A stretch of DNA of 64,000 nt. It comes from Bacillota bacterium (GTDB lineage: Bacteria; Bacillota; Clostridia; Lachnospirales; CAG-274). The notes under the pieces are model-generated. The model saw only the letters and a program-made list of their open reading frames with translations. It had not been told where the DNA came from and searched no databases. The stretch's first letter is position 1. Each line of letters opens with the position of its first letter. Below are positions 23,985-35,617 of this stretch, in pieces. The translations under genes and the position numbers were made by a program. Location of the stretch: NCBI GenBank assembly GCA_017543265.1, contig JAFYGI010000062.1, positions 1 to 64,000 on the forward strand, read 5' to 3'.

Positions 23985-24466
23985 GGCGAAACTATCATCC
24001 TTTCGTCACTTTCGGTGCTTTTGTCAAATATTACACCGTGCTCCTTGTATCTTTTAAGCACAAAATGTGTTGCCGTGCTTAAAACGCTGTCAAGCGCCGA
24101 AAGCTTTGTGGAAACAAAGGTCGATACTTCCTTAAGGTTTTTGCCCTCTATCATAACAAGAAGATCGTAGCCGCCCGACATAAGAAATACGCTTTTAACC
24201 TCCGAAAAGCCGTAGATGCGCCTTGCAATATGCTCAAAACCCATATCTCTTTTAGGTGTTACCTTTACCTCTATCATTGCGGTAACAAGGTCGTCCTTTA
24301 TGCTTTCCCAATTGATAAGGGTAGAGTAACCGCAGATAACATTATCCGCTTCCATCTCCGCAATGGCGGCCGCAACATCGGCTGCCGGCTTGCCGAGCAT
24401 AAGCGCTATTTCATCAACTGTTTTTCTGCTGTCGTTTTCCAAAATTTCAAGTATGTCTTTTTTCAC
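23981..24466 (-). CDS. Lrp/AsnC-family transcriptional regulator
   Basis: About 161 residues with an N-terminal winged HTH (ILEILENDSRKTVDEIALMLG) and a C-terminal ligand-binding RAM domain (SVFLMSGGYDLLVMIEG). The GTG at 24466 lies 6 nt after AAGGGG, and I prefer it to the GTG at 24475. It is the first gene of the operon with the aminotransferase and sirtuin and probably senses an amino acid and regulates them. Confidence 0.9.
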   Translation of the reverse strand: MKKDILEILENDSRKTVDEIALMLGKPAADVAAAIAEMEADNVICGYSTLINWESIKDDLVTAMIEVKVTPKRDMGFEHIARRIYGFSEVKSVFLMSGGYDLLVMIEGKNLKEVSTFVSTKLSALDSVLSTATHFVLKRYKEHGVIFDKSTESDERMIVSP

Positions 24467-24612
24467 AGGAAACACCCCTTATCATTATATTACTGCGGGC
24501 ACCGAAAAACATATCATATACCGATATTTAAAGATGCCCTTTTATCCATTATAACTTTTTTTTATTTTAAATACAAGTAAAATTTTATTGATACGCCGCG
24601 GGTATACACACA

Positions 24613-25689
24613 TTATTTTTTTATGACTTTGCCGTTTTCGACATAAAAAATACTGCCGTCGCGGCAAATGCTTTTTATATTGTCGTCTATACCCGTAGAT
24701 GTAACGATGGTCTGTACATCAGCTATATTATTTATAAGATACTCCTGGCGTTTTTTGTCAAGCTCCGAAAGAACATCATCCAAAAGAAGGACGGGATAAT
24801 GATTTTTTTCCTGCCTTATAAGCTCTATCTCGGCCATTTTTGTCGAAAGACAGGCTGTGCGCTGCTGTCCCTGACTGCCGTATTCACGCGCATTTATGCC
24901 GTTGACGTAAAAAACTATATCGTCCTTGTGTACGCCTATGGATGTATTGCCGTAATAAATGTCCTTTTCTCTGCTTTGCACCAGTTTTTTGTAAAAAGCA
25001 TCCCTGCTTACGTTGGGCTTGTATTCAAGTGAGAGCCTTTCGCTGCCCGCGGTTATCTTTGAGTGTATATCGGCGGCTATATCCGAAATTTTTTCTATAA
25101 AATCCGTCCTTTGATCCATTATGCCCGCGCCGTATTCCGCAAGCTGCATATCCCATATATCCAGCGTATCATCGGTTTTTTTGATGCTTTTCAAAAGATT
25201 GTTGCGCTGCTTCAAGACCTTGTAATACTGCTTTAAGTTATAGTAATAAAGCTTGTCTATCTGGCACATTTCCATATCTATAAAGCGCCGTCTTTCGCCG
25301 GGTCCCGCCTTGATAAGCTGTAAATTTTCGGGACAGAACATAACGACATTAAGCGTGCCCAGAAGCTCGCCTATGCGCCTGACGGCAATGCCGTTTATGC
25401 CGATACCCTTTCTGCCGTTTGACCTGATGTTTATATCTATGCGGTCTATACGCCCGTAGTCGTCCCTGATCATAAGCTTGATAAAGGCCTCGTTTTTATC
25501 AAAACTCACAAGCTCCTTGTCATTGTTTGTGCGGTGGCTCCTGCCCGTTGCACAGTAGTACACGGACTCCAGTATATTTGTTTTGCCCTGGGCATTGTTG
25601 CCGAAAAGAACGCTTGTTTTTTTATGCGGTTTTATTTTGATATCCGATATATTTCTGTAATTTTTCAGTTCAATGCTTTCTATATACAT
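24613..25689 (-). CDS. recF: DNA replication and repair protein RecF
   Basis: A 358-residue SMC-like ATPase that loads RecA at gaps. Walker A is GNNAQGKTNI near residue 31, the signature region is EYGSQGQQRTACLS and Walker B is PVLLLDDVLSELD. Length is normal. It lies 2 bp after the S4-domain gene in the conserved dnaA-dnaN-S4-recF order. Confidence 0.97.
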   Translation of the reverse strand: MYIESIELKNYRNISDIKIKPHKKTSVLFGNNAQGKTNILESVYYCATGRSHRTNNDKELVSFDKNEAFIKLMIRDDYGRIDRIDINIRSNGRKGIGINGIAVRRIGELLGTLNVVMFCPENLQLIKAGPGERRRFIDMEMCQIDKLYYYNLKQYYKVLKQRNNLLKSIKKTDDTLDIWDMQLAEYGAGIMDQRTDFIEKISDIAADIHSKITAGSERLSLEYKPNVSRDAFYKKLVQSREKDIYYGNTSIGVHKDDIVFYVNGINAREYGSQGQQRTACLSTKMAEIELIRQEKNHYPVLLLDDVLSELDKKRQEYLINNIADVQTIVTSTGIDDNIKSICRDGSIFYVENGKVIKK

Positions 25690-25691
25690 TT

Positions 25692-25904
25692 TTAAGCCTT
25701 GACCGCCTTATAGACCTTTCCCTCAAACTCCACGGTATCGCCATCGTATATTTTTTTACCGCGCATGGTGCATACCTCGCCGTTTACCTTGACATTTCCG
25801 TCTTGTATAAAATGCTTGGCATCCGAGCCCGATGAAACGGCATTTGAAAACTTTAAAAACTGTGCAAGCTTGATAAACTCCGTATCTATAGCAATGTATT
25901 CCAT
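25692..25904 (-). CDS. yaaA: S4-domain RNA-binding protein (YaaA/RlbA type)
   Basis: A 70-residue protein that is a single S4 domain (IKLAQFLKFSNAVSSGSDAKHFI, then GNVKVNGEV). The gene between dnaN and recF in Bacillota encodes this small RNA-binding protein, thought to act in ribosome or large-subunit assembly. The start follows AAGGAG. Confidence 0.93.
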   Translation of the reverse strand: MEYIAIDTEFIKLAQFLKFSNAVSSGSDAKHFIQDGNVKVNGEVCTMRGKKIYDGDTVEFEGKVYKAVKA

Positions 25905-25914
25905 TTTTTTCTCC

Positions 25915-27018
25915 TTACTGTATCTTTACGGGCAGCACAAGGTACTTGTAATCCTCGTTGCCTACGCAGCTTTTGACGATACACGGCGAAAGACTGCCCA
26001 AAAAGAACATATTAAGCTCCTTTTCGTCCACAGCCCTGCATATATCTATAAGATATTTCGGGCTGAAGCCTATTTTGATATTTTCGCCCTCAAAATCTAT
26101 ATCTATTTCGTCATTTACCTTGCCTATGCTGTTTTCCGCGCTTATCGCAAGCACGCCGTCGGATATCTCCAGTATTACCTGTACCTTTTTTATCTCCCTT
26201 GCGATAAGCAGCATACATCTTTCAAGGCTGCTCAAAAGAGCATCCTTGTCAATTTTTATATTTGTTTTGTAATCGTTTGTAAACATCCTTGAATATTCGA
26301 CATAATTGCCCTCGAACAGCCTTGATGTCAAATTGCAGCTTTTAAGCCTGAATTCGATAAATTTTTCGTTGAAAAACATTTCAACGTCCTCTTCGTCGCC
26401 TATAAGGCGGCTTATCTCGGTAAGTGCCTTGCCGGGAACTATCAGCTTTTTGTTAAGCTCCTTTTCGGTAAAGCTTGTCCTGTAGGCTATTCTGTGGCCG
26501 TCAAGGGCAACAATATTAAAGCGCTGACCCTCAAACTCAAACAGCTCGCCCGTAAGCATTGGTCTGTATTCGCCCACTGCAACGGAAAAAATGGTCTGCC
26601 TTATCATGGATCTGAGCTCGCTGCCTTTTACGGTAACGCCCTCGCCGTCCTCTATCATCTTGGGCAGGGGAAATTCGCTGCCGTCAAGACCCGATATATT
26701 GATATTTGTACGTCCGTTTTTAATTACCGTCACAAAGTTATCGTCACAGGATATTTCTATCATACCCTCTGGCATGGTACGCACAAAATCAAAAAACATC
26801 TTTGCATTTAATGCAACTGTGCCAAGCGAATAGACATCGGACTCTATGGGTGCAGTCTCTATGCTTTGCTCGAGATCGTTGGCTATAAGCCTGAAGCCGT
26901 CCCTGTCCGCCTTTAAAAGTATACATTCAAGTATAGGGTTGGTGGTTCTTGAAGAAACACACTTTTGTACTATATTTATGTTTTCCATCAACAATTTTTT
27001 GTCACATGAAATACGCAT
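25915..27018 (-). CDS. dnaN: DNA polymerase III beta sliding clamp
   Basis: A 367-residue clamp with three repeated domains and a C-terminus ending in the conserved YLVLPVKIQ. It tethers the replicase to DNA. The ATG follows GGAGG. It is separated from dnaA by 256 bp containing DnaA-box-like sites. Confidence 0.97.
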   Translation of the reverse strand: MRISCDKKLLMENINIVQKCVSSRTTNPILECILLKADRDGFRLIANDLEQSIETAPIESDVYSLGTVALNAKMFFDFVRTMPEGMIEISCDDNFVTVIKNGRTNINISGLDGSEFPLPKMIEDGEGVTVKGSELRSMIRQTIFSVAVGEYRPMLTGELFEFEGQRFNIVALDGHRIAYRTSFTEKELNKKLIVPGKALTEISRLIGDEEDVEMFFNEKFIEFRLKSCNLTSRLFEGNYVEYSRMFTNDYKTNIKIDKDALLSSLERCMLLIAREIKKVQVILEISDGVLAISAENSIGKVNDEIDIDFEGENIKIGFSPKYLIDICRAVDEKELNMFFLGSLSPCIVKSCVGNEDYKYLVLPVKIQ

Positions 27019-27274
27019 ATCTGAGTTATCCTCCGTTTTGCTGTATATAAATATTATATATTAATTATTTAGTAGAAGTAGTAGTAGGGGCTGTTATTAT
27101 ATGGATAACTGCTTACGGCGCCGTAAAACACGGTGGTTTTGATGTGATTTGGCTGTGGAAAAATGTCACAATTTCTGACATTTTATCCATGCGTATCCAC
27201 ACGCCGGTTTTCTTATTTTTAAGAAAAAACAGTCTGTCCACATTGTTTTTACAATTTTTTGTTGACAAGTTACC
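27019..27274. promoter_or_regulatory. dnaA-dnaN intergenic region with DnaA-box-like sites
   Basis: The interval holds near-consensus DnaA boxes (TGTGGAAAA at 27154, TTATCCATG at 27183, GTATCCACA at 27193, CTGTCCACA near 27234). It also has a perfect palindrome, TTACGGCGCCGTAA, at 27113-27126. In several Bacillota the dnaA-dnaN gap is the second half of a bipartite origin. The dnaN promoter should also lie here. Confidence 0.65.
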
Positions 27275-28603
27275 TTATTGATTGTTTATCTTCTTTTCAA
27301 GATTAATCAATGTGTTTTTGATATCCTCGTCCTCATCGGCAAGACTTTCTATCTTATTGTAGGCACTTATTACGGTGCTGTGATCCTTATTGCCGAATTT
27401 TCTGCCTATATCCTTGTAGTTGCTGTCCAGCATCTTGCGGCAAAGGTACATTGCCACCTGTCTTGCAAGCGCAAGCTTTTTTGTCCTTGTTTTGCTTTTA
27501 AGGTCGTCCGTGGTAAAGCCGTAATGCGCTGCAACTATCTCTTGTATGTAGTCTATGGATATTTTGGGCTTGTTCATTTTTATTATATCCTCGACCGCAT
27601 TTTCCGCCATATCTATCGTGATATTGCCGGGATATATCTTGGAGTAGAAGATAACGCGGTTAAGAACGCCCTCCAGCTCACGGATATTGCTTTTTATGTT
27701 TTGCGCTATGTACTGTATAACATCGTTTGGTATGTCATAGTTAAGGCTTTTTGCCTTGGCCTGCAATATCGCGGTACGGGTCTCAAAATCGGGCAGTTTA
27801 AGATCCACCACCAGACCCGCCTGAAAGCGCGAAACAAGCCTGTCCGCAAGATGCTTTATCTCCGACGGCGGACGGTCGCTGGATATAACTATCTGCTTGT
27901 TGTTGAGCAAAAGCTCGTTGAAGGTGTGGAAAAACTCCTCCTGTGTCTGCGTTTTTTCGGATATAAACTGTATATCGTCAATAAGAAGAAAGTCCAGCTC
28001 ACGGTATTTGGAGCGGAATTCGGGTGTTTTGTTTTTCCCGATCGCCTCTATAAGCTGGTTCATAAAGGTCTCGCACGACAAATAGGCAATTTTAAGGTTT
28101 GATGTGTTTTCAAGTGCCTCGTTGCCTATGGCGTTCATAAGATGAGTTTTGCCAAGACCCACGCCGCCGTATAAAAACAGCGGATTATACGCATCACCCG
28201 GCATTTCCGACACGGCCACCGCTGCGGAATAGGCAAGCTTGTTGCTGGAGCCTACGACAAAGTTGTCGAAGCGGTATTTTTTTGTCAGACCGTTTGGGTC
28301 GCGTATCTGCCGCTCGTTAAGGTCGGGTTTTTCCTCCTTGGGCTTTATTGCCATTTCGCTGCCCTTTATATAGGTAGTCACAGCAACATTTCTGTTTATG
28401 ACCTGTGCAAGGGCATTTTGTATAAGGTTTATGTATTTATTGTCTATGGTCCTTTTTACAAAACCGTCGTTTACCTCAAAAACAAAGCTTTCATCACTTA
28501 ATTTTACGGGCTTCATTGCAAGAAACCACGTCTGATAGGTGATAAAGGAGACTTCGTCCTCCAGTAATTCAAGGGTTTTTTGCCATATAGAATTTATGTC
28601 CAT
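27275..28603 (-). CDS. dnaA: Chromosomal replication initiator DnaA
   Basis: A 442-residue initiator with domain I (about 1-75), a short linker, the AAA+ domain with Walker A GGVGLGKT at 146-153 and the DDIQF Walker B, and domain IV with the DnaA-box-binding KDHSTVISAY signature. The ATG follows AGGGAG. Boxes lie on both sides of the gene, consistent with autoregulation. Confidence 0.98.
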   Translation of the reverse strand: MDINSIWQKTLELLEDEVSFITYQTWFLAMKPVKLSDESFVFEVNDGFVKRTIDNKYINLIQNALAQVINRNVAVTTYIKGSEMAIKPKEEKPDLNERQIRDPNGLTKKYRFDNFVVGSSNKLAYSAAVAVSEMPGDAYNPLFLYGGVGLGKTHLMNAIGNEALENTSNLKIAYLSCETFMNQLIEAIGKNKTPEFRSKYRELDFLLIDDIQFISEKTQTQEEFFHTFNELLLNNKQIVISSDRPPSEIKHLADRLVSRFQAGLVVDLKLPDFETRTAILQAKAKSLNYDIPNDVIQYIAQNIKSNIRELEGVLNRVIFYSKIYPGNITIDMAENAVEDIIKMNKPKISIDYIQEIVAAHYGFTTDDLKSKTRTKKLALARQVAMYLCRKMLDSNYKDIGRKFGNKDHSTVISAYNKIESLADEDEDIKNTLINLEKKINNQ

Positions 28604-28965
28604 ATTATTCTCCCTGCTGTATTTATTATGTCCCGAAAACCGTTTGTGGATAAATATTTCATCGGTTTTTAACCTAAAAAATACGGTTTTTTGATGTTAA
28701 ATCACCAACTTATCCACTTTTTTATCCACATTTCGGTATAAAAAGTGGATAAAGTGAAAAAGTTATCCACTTTTTGTTATAAATTATCCGTGTACCGCTT
28801 AAACATTGTAAAGTGTGGTGTTGATAATTTGTGATATAATGTTTAAAACCAAATTTTTTTATAAATACGAAAAAAATCTTATTATTATAAAAAAATTATA
28901 TATTAGTCGGTAATGACATTATACCACATCATAAAAAAAAATGACAGGATTTTTTTTTATATTGT
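28604..28965. other. Chromosomal replication origin (oriC)
   Basis: A cluster of DnaA boxes lies upstream of dnaA. It includes TGTGGATAA (28645-28653), TTATCCACT (28710-28718), TTATCCACA (28722-28730), AGTGGATAA (28744-28752), TTATCCACT (28763-28771) and TTATCCGTG (28784-28792). A very AT-rich block at about 28848-28965 follows and is the likely unwinding element. The gene directions (dnaA-recF leftward, gyrBA rightward) fit divergent replication from here. Confidence 0.92.
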
Positions 28966-28994
28966 TTGAAAATTTAACGGCGGTATGATATAAT
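28966..28994 (+). promoter_or_regulatory. Promoter of the fumarate hydratase alpha gene
   Basis: TTGAAA (28966-28971) and TATAAT (28989-28994) with a 17-bp spacer, 41 bp before the ATG at 29036. Confidence 0.75.
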
Positions 28995-29035
28995 ACAATT
29001 GTGAATATTGATGAAAATTGTATTGGGTGGTAAAT

Positions 29036-29878
29036 ATGAGAGAAATTGATGTAAAAATAATAACAGACAATATAGAAAAAATGTGTATCGATGCAAACTG
29101 CTGCTTAAATGCGGATATTTACGGACGTTTACAGAAGTGCGCAGGCTGCGAAAAATCGGCGGTGGGCAAGGATATACTGGAGCAATGCATCAAAAACGCC
29201 GACCTTGCAAAGCAAAAGAAAAAGCCTATTTGCCAGGATACGGGCATGGCCGTTATTTTTATGGAGATAGGGCAGGAGGTTCATTTTGTCGGCGGCAGTC
29301 TTACAGATGCGGTAAATGAGGGCGTGCGCAGAGGCTATGTAAGCGGCTATCTGCGTAAAAGCATAGTTTCGGATCCCCTTTTAAGGGTAAATACAAAGGA
29401 CAATACTCCCGCCGTCATACATTATGATATAGTCGAGGGCGATAAAGTGAAAATAGATCTTGCACCCAAGGGCTTCGGCTCCGAAAATATGAGCAGGGTA
29501 TATATGCTTAAACCCTCGGACGGTATCGAGGGCGTAAAAAATGCGGTCATAGACTGTATTGAAAAGGCTGGACCCAATCCCTGTCCCCCTATGGTGGTAG
29601 GTGTCGGAATAGGCGGAAATTTTGAGCTTTGTGCCAAGCTTGCAAAAAAAGCACTTTTAAGACCCATAAATGAAAGCTCCGGGATAGAATATATCGCCGA
29701 TATGGAAAAGGAGCTGCTTGAAAGGGCAAATAATCTCGGTATAGGCCCGCAGGGTCTGGGCGGAAGCACCACGGTCCTCGGCCTTAATATAGAGACCTAT
29801 GCAACACATATCGCGGGTCTGCCGCTGGCGGTAAATATAAGCTGCCATGTGACCAGGCACGCAAGCTGCATTATATAA
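29036..29878 (+). CDS. Class I fumarate hydratase / tartrate dehydratase alpha subunit
   Basis: The ATG at 29036 follows GGGTGG; an upstream TTG at 29018 has no box. The 280-residue protein has the Fe-S hydratase alpha-domain features: KKPICQDTGMAVIF, GFGSENMSRVYML, PCPPMVVGVGIGGNFE and the conserved end CHVTRHAS. The enzyme adds or removes water across fumarate or a similar acid using a labile 4Fe-4S cluster, and needs a beta subunit. No beta gene follows; a terminator and a convergent gene do, so the partner must be elsewhere. Confidence 0.92.
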   Translation: MREIDVKIITDNIEKMCIDANCCLNADIYGRLQKCAGCEKSAVGKDILEQCIKNADLAKQKKKPICQDTGMAVIFMEIGQEVHFVGGSLTDAVNEGVRRGYVSGYLRKSIVSDPLLRVNTKDNTPAVIHYDIVEGDKVKIDLAPKGFGSENMSRVYMLKPSDGIEGVKNAVIDCIEKAGPNPCPPMVVGVGIGGNFELCAKLAKKALLRPINESSGIEYIADMEKELLERANNLGIGPQGLGGSTTVLGLNIETYATHIAGLPLAVNISCHVTRHASCII

Positions 29879-29883
29879 AAAAA

Positions 29884-29903
29884 GTGCCGTATTTTCGCGG
29901 CAC
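29884..29903. terminator. Bidirectional terminator between convergent genes
   Basis: GTGCCG (29884-29889) and CGGCAC (29898-29903) flank an 8-nt loop, with A-rich DNA before and T-rich DNA after. Confidence 0.8.
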
Positions 29904-29908
29904 ATTTT

Positions 29909-30898
29909 TTATTCCTTCATTACATTTAAAATATATTTTATTATTTCGGGGCTCTCATAATCTTGATTTTCGCCATAAACCACCGCAAAGCTGAAATTAT
30001 CGGCAAGACATTCCTCGGCGGCTATGATATATTCCGTATTTTTGCCAAAAACCTCGTAAAAGTCTAATATTTCACTTATAGGATAAATTTTATTTGGCTC
30101 GTCATAAAAAACAACATAAGGCACTATATATTTAAAAGCATATTCGCCCTCTTTATAATCTTCGTTAAATACACTTACCACGGTACCCTTTTTCTTTTCG
30201 CCGTTAACGGTAAAATAGGAAAAGCAATCGTACTTTTCAACATCGGGGTTTGAAAGTATTTTTTCCCTTACCTCGCCCGAAAATTCGGGCTCATTGCCAA
30301 GCTCAAAACCTATGGACTTATAAAGCTTTGCGCGAAAATCCCTGTCGTTTCTTGAAAGTACATGACAAATCTCGTGTGCAAGTATCTCATCCATTGTGTT
30401 GAAATAGTCCTCGCCCTTTTCTAAATATTCGTCTATCATAGATTCGCCCAAAAATATGTAATTTTCAAAGGTATAGCCGCCCGCATCCATTTCCTCGGAC
30501 ATAGTGGTCTTTACAAAGACAATATCCTTATCAAGGGAATATTTAAAGCCAATTTCGTCAAAACGCTGCGAAATATGCGCCAATCTGTTGTCAAGATACT
30601 GCTTTTCCTCGTCTGTGAAATCCCTGACCTGCTGCTTTGCGTATTCCCTTAATTCCGCGACATTTGCCCCTGTTTTTTTCATACGCCAGTTAAGGTCGCG
30701 CTGACTTAAATTGTTGTAATAAGCATCGTTTTTTTCAAAATATGCGATACCCTCGGCCTTGTCGGCATATTTATGGCCTATATGGTTTTGGACGGCCTGC
30801 TGTGTAACGGCAGAATCATCGTATGAAGCAATGTTGGCAGCATATGGGTAAAAGCCCACCTGAAAGGCAATTATAAGAGCTATTATTTTTCCTACCAT
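29909..30898 (-). CDS. Exported protein with HExxH metallopeptidase motif
   Basis: The 329-residue protein starts after GGGAGG and has a hydrophobic N-terminus (about 1-22) that acts as a signal or anchor. Near the middle is ILAHEICHVLSRN, an HExxH zinc-binding and catalytic motif, in a helix preceded by the acidic YFNTMDE segment. This suggests a secreted zinc metallopeptidase. The rest is not recognised. It is convergent with the fumarase gene and divergent from gyrB. Confidence 0.75.
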   Translation of the reverse strand: MVGKIIALIIAFQVGFYPYAANIASYDDSAVTQQAVQNHIGHKYADKAEGIAYFEKNDAYYNNLSQRDLNWRMKKTGANVAELREYAKQQVRDFTDEEKQYLDNRLAHISQRFDEIGFKYSLDKDIVFVKTTMSEEMDAGGYTFENYIFLGESMIDEYLEKGEDYFNTMDEILAHEICHVLSRNDRDFRAKLYKSIGFELGNEPEFSGEVREKILSNPDVEKYDCFSYFTVNGEKKKGTVVSVFNEDYKEGEYAFKYIVPYVVFYDEPNKIYPISEILDFYEVFGKNTEYIIAAEECLADNFSFAVVYGENQDYESPEIIKYILNVMKE

Positions 30899-30992
30899 AA
30901 AAGATACCTCCCTTTTTTATTTAATGATATCACATTATTGCAATATATTCAATAAAAATAAATAAAAGTAGATACAAAATAAAAAATAAATA

Positions 30993-31045
30993 TTGAATAT
31001 ACCCCAAATTTATGTTATAATGGTTATATATTGAATTTGGGGTAT
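30993..31045 (+). promoter_or_regulatory. gyrB promoter overlapped by a large dyad
   Basis: TTGAAT (30993-30998) and TATAAT (31016-31021) with a 17-bp spacer. ATACCCCAAATT (30999-31010) lies in the spacer and its perfect complement AATTTGGGGTAT (31034-31045) lies just past the expected start site. The dyad brackets the -10 box, so it looks like an operator rather than an RNA terminator of this transcript. Confidence 0.65.
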
Positions 31046-31128
31046 TTTTTAATGGTAGAGTACACAAAATATTAAAACCCCAGAAAACAGGCAAAATTTA
31101 AAAAAATCGCAATCATGCGACGAGGTAA

Positions 31129-33045
<1,917 letters not shown>

Positions 33046-33056
33046 GAGGTTAATTT

Positions 33057-35552
33057 ATGGACGAAAATAGAGAATTTGATAAAATAATCAATGCGGAAAT
33101 ATCCGAGACCATGCGTTCGTCTTATATCGACTATGCGATGAGTGTTATCGTTGCGCGTGCTTTGCCCGATGTCAGGGACGGTTTAAAGCCCGTTCACAGG
33201 CGTATTTTATATTCCATGAATGAAATGGGTCTTGCACCGAACAAGGCACACAAAAAGTCGGCCAGAATTACCGGTGATACGATGGGTAAGTACCATCCCC
33301 ACGGTGATGCCGCGATATATGATGCGCTGGTAAGGCTTGCGCAGGATTTCTCCATGCGTTATCCGCTGGTTGACGGCCACGGAAACTTCGGCTCGATAGA
33401 CGGTTATCCCGCCGCTGCCGCAAGATATACGGAGGCGCGTCTTTCGCGTATTTCTATGGAGATGCTTGCCGATATAGATAAGGACACGGTGGATTTTGTG
33501 CCCAACTATGACGGCGATTTTATGGAGCCTACCGTGCTTCCGTCGCGTATACCAAATCTTCTGGTAAACGGTGCAACGGGTATTGCCGTAGGTATGGCAA
33601 CAAATATCCCGCCGCATAATTTGTCGGAGGTAATAAACGCCATTGTCAGGATAATTGACAACAGGGTGGAAGAGGGCAGAGAAACAGATATAGACGAGAT
33701 ATGTCATTATATCAAGGGTCCCGATTTTCCGACGGGCGGCAATATTCTGGGTAGAAACGGCATAATGAGCGCATATAAAACAGGACGCGGCAAGCTGAAA
33801 GTGCGTGCGCAGGCCGAGATAATAACAAAGCCTAACGGCCGTGAGGAAATACTTATAACGGAAATTCCCTATGCGGTGAATAAATCCCGCATGATAACAG
33901 GTATTGCGGACCTTGTAAAGGAAAAGAAAATAGAAGGTATTTCGGGCATACAGGACAGCACCAACGACAGAAACGGTATACATATACTTATAGAGGTCAA
34001 AAAGGATGCGTCCGCCGAAATTGTATTAAACAATCTTTACAAGTATTCTCAACTGCAGGAGACCTACAGCGTCAATCTGCTTGCAATAGTTGACGGTGTG
34101 CCGCAGGTGCTTAATATCAAGCAAATGCTTGAGCTTTATTTAAAGCATCAGGAAGAAGTCATAACAAGGCGCACAAGGTTCGACCTTAAAAAGGCGCTTG
34201 AAAGACTGCATATTTTAGAGGGCTTTTTAAAGGCGCTTGACAATATTGACGAGGTAATTTCGATATTAAGAAGCTCGCGTACAACGCCGGAGGCAAAGGA
34301 AAGATTGGTTGAACGCTTCGGCTTTACGGAGCTCCAGGTAAATGCTATCTGTGAGATGCGTTTAAGGGCTTTGGTCGGTATGGAGCGCGAAAAGCTTCAA
34401 AACGAATTTGCCGAGCTTACAAAATTTGCGGAAGAAATGCGTGCGATACTTGCCGATGAAAACAAGCTTTTCGGCGTTATCAAGTCGGAGCTGCTTGAAA
34501 TTAAAAACAAGTTCGGCGATGAAAGACTCACAAGGCTTGTTCAGGATATGGGCGAGATTGATATAGAGGATCTTATCGAGGATGAGATGAGTGTTATTAC
34601 AATGACACATCTTAACTATATCAAGCGTATACCGCTCAGCACCTATAAGAGCCAGAACCGCGGCGGTAAGGGCATTATCGGTATGCAGACCCGTGAGGAG
34701 GATGCGGTGAAGGATCTTTTCCTCAGTTCCAATCACAGCTACCTTCTGTTCTTTACGAACATGGGCAAGGTGTACAGGATAAAGACATGGGAAATACCCG
34801 AAGCAGGCAGAAATGCAAAGGGTACGCCTATTATAAATGTGCTTGAAATGGGTGAAAACGAAAAAATAACCGCCGTTATACAGGCAAAGGATTTCAGCGA
34901 TGATTCGGGATATCTGATGATGATAACGAAAAGCGGTGTTATCAAAAAGACACCCGTAAATATGTTCAACAACATAAGGCGTTCGGGTCTTATTGCGGTA
35001 AACCTTCGTGACAATGACGAGCTTATCTCCGTACAAAAGACGGACGGAAATATGGATATATTCGTTGTTACACATTACGGCATGGCAATAAGGTTTAACG
35101 AAAACGACCTTAGAAGTCTCGGACGTACAGCGGCGGGTGTAAAGGCAATAAGCCTTAACGACGGTGACAGCGTTATCGGCGCGGAGATAATAAGCAAGGA
35201 CAAAAAGGTGCTTATCGTAAGCGAAAAAGGCTACGGCAAGTGTACCGAAAGTGACAGCTTTAAGGTACAAAATCGCGGCGGTAAGGGTCTTAAAGCATAT
35301 AAGATAACCGAAAAGACAGGTAATATAATCGGTCTTGCAATGGTAAATGACAATGAAGAGCTTATTATGGTTACCAGTCAGGGCGTTATCATCCGTATCA
35401 GAATACGCGATATTTCCACAGTCGGACGTGTTACACAGGGCGTTAAGCTTATAAATGTAGGTGATGATGTTACTGTTGTAAGTATGGCAAAAATATCCGA
35501 GGAAGATATTGAGGAAGAAACTGCCGAAATAGAGGAAAACACAGAAGAATAA
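33057..35552 (+). CDS. gyrA: DNA gyrase subunit A
   Basis: The 831-residue breakage-reunion subunit has the catalytic tyrosine in [11 protein letters not shown] near residue 124, the quinolone-region [10 protein letters not shown] and C-terminal beta-pinwheel repeats with the GyrA box QNRGGKG. The tail is acidic. It follows gyrB in an operon and ends at a strong terminator. Confidence 0.98.
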   Translation: MDENREFDKIINAEISETMRSSYIDYAMSVIVARALPDVRDGLKPVHRRILYSMNEMGLAPNKAHKKSARITGDTMGKYHPHGDAAIYDALVRLAQDFSMRYPLVDGHGNFGSIDGYPAAAARYTEARLSRISMEMLADIDKDTVDFVPNYDGDFMEPTVLPSRIPNLLVNGATGIAVGMATNIPPHNLSEVINAIVRIIDNRVEEGRETDIDEICHYIKGPDFPTGGNILGRNGIMSAYKTGRGKLKVRAQAEIITKPNGREEILITEIPYAVNKSRMITGIADLVKEKKIEGISGIQDSTNDRNGIHILIEVKKDASAEIVLNNLYKYSQLQETYSVNLLAIVDGVPQVLNIKQMLELYLKHQEEVITRRTRFDLKKALERLHILEGFLKALDNIDEVISILRSSRTTPEAKERLVERFGFTELQVNAICEMRLRALVGMEREKLQNEFAELTKFAEEMRAILADENKLFGVIKSELLEIKNKFGDERLTRLVQDMGEIDIEDLIEDEMSVITMTHLNYIKRIPLSTYKSQNRGGKGIIGMQTREEDAVKDLFLSSNHSYLLFFTNMGKVYRIKTWEIPEAGRNAKGTPIINVLEMGENEKITAVIQAKDFSDDSGYLMMITKSGVIKKTPVNMFNNIRRSGLIAVNLRDNDELISVQKTDGNMDIFVVTHYGMAIRFNENDLRSLGRTAAGVKAISLNDGDSVIGAEIISKDKKVLIVSEKGYGKCTESDSFKVQNRGGKGLKAYKITEKTGNIIGLAMVNDNEELIMVTSQGVIIRIRIRDISTVGRVTQGVKLINVGDDVTVVSMAKISEEDIEEETAEIEENTEE

Positions 35553-35572
35553 GCAAAAATATAACCCCGTTT

Positions 35573-35600
35573 GTCGGTATTTGTCCGGCAAGCGGGGTTT
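35573..35600 (+). terminator. Terminator of gyrBA
   Basis: AACCCCG and CGGGGTT form the stem, with an inner GTCGG/CCGGC part, followed by TTTTTG. Confidence 0.85.
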
Positions 35601-35601
35601 T

Positions 35602-35617
35602 TGTTTCACGTGAAACA
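35602..35617. promoter_or_regulatory. parS centromere site 1
   Basis: TGTTTCACGTGAAACA is the perfect 16-bp ParB-binding palindrome. It sits between the gyrA terminator and the convergent RtcB-like gene. Confidence 0.95.

Noticed and set aside
31034-31052. Terminator before gyrB
   Set aside because: Although AATTTGGGGTAT is followed by T, its partner arm lies in the promoter spacer and would not be in the transcript.
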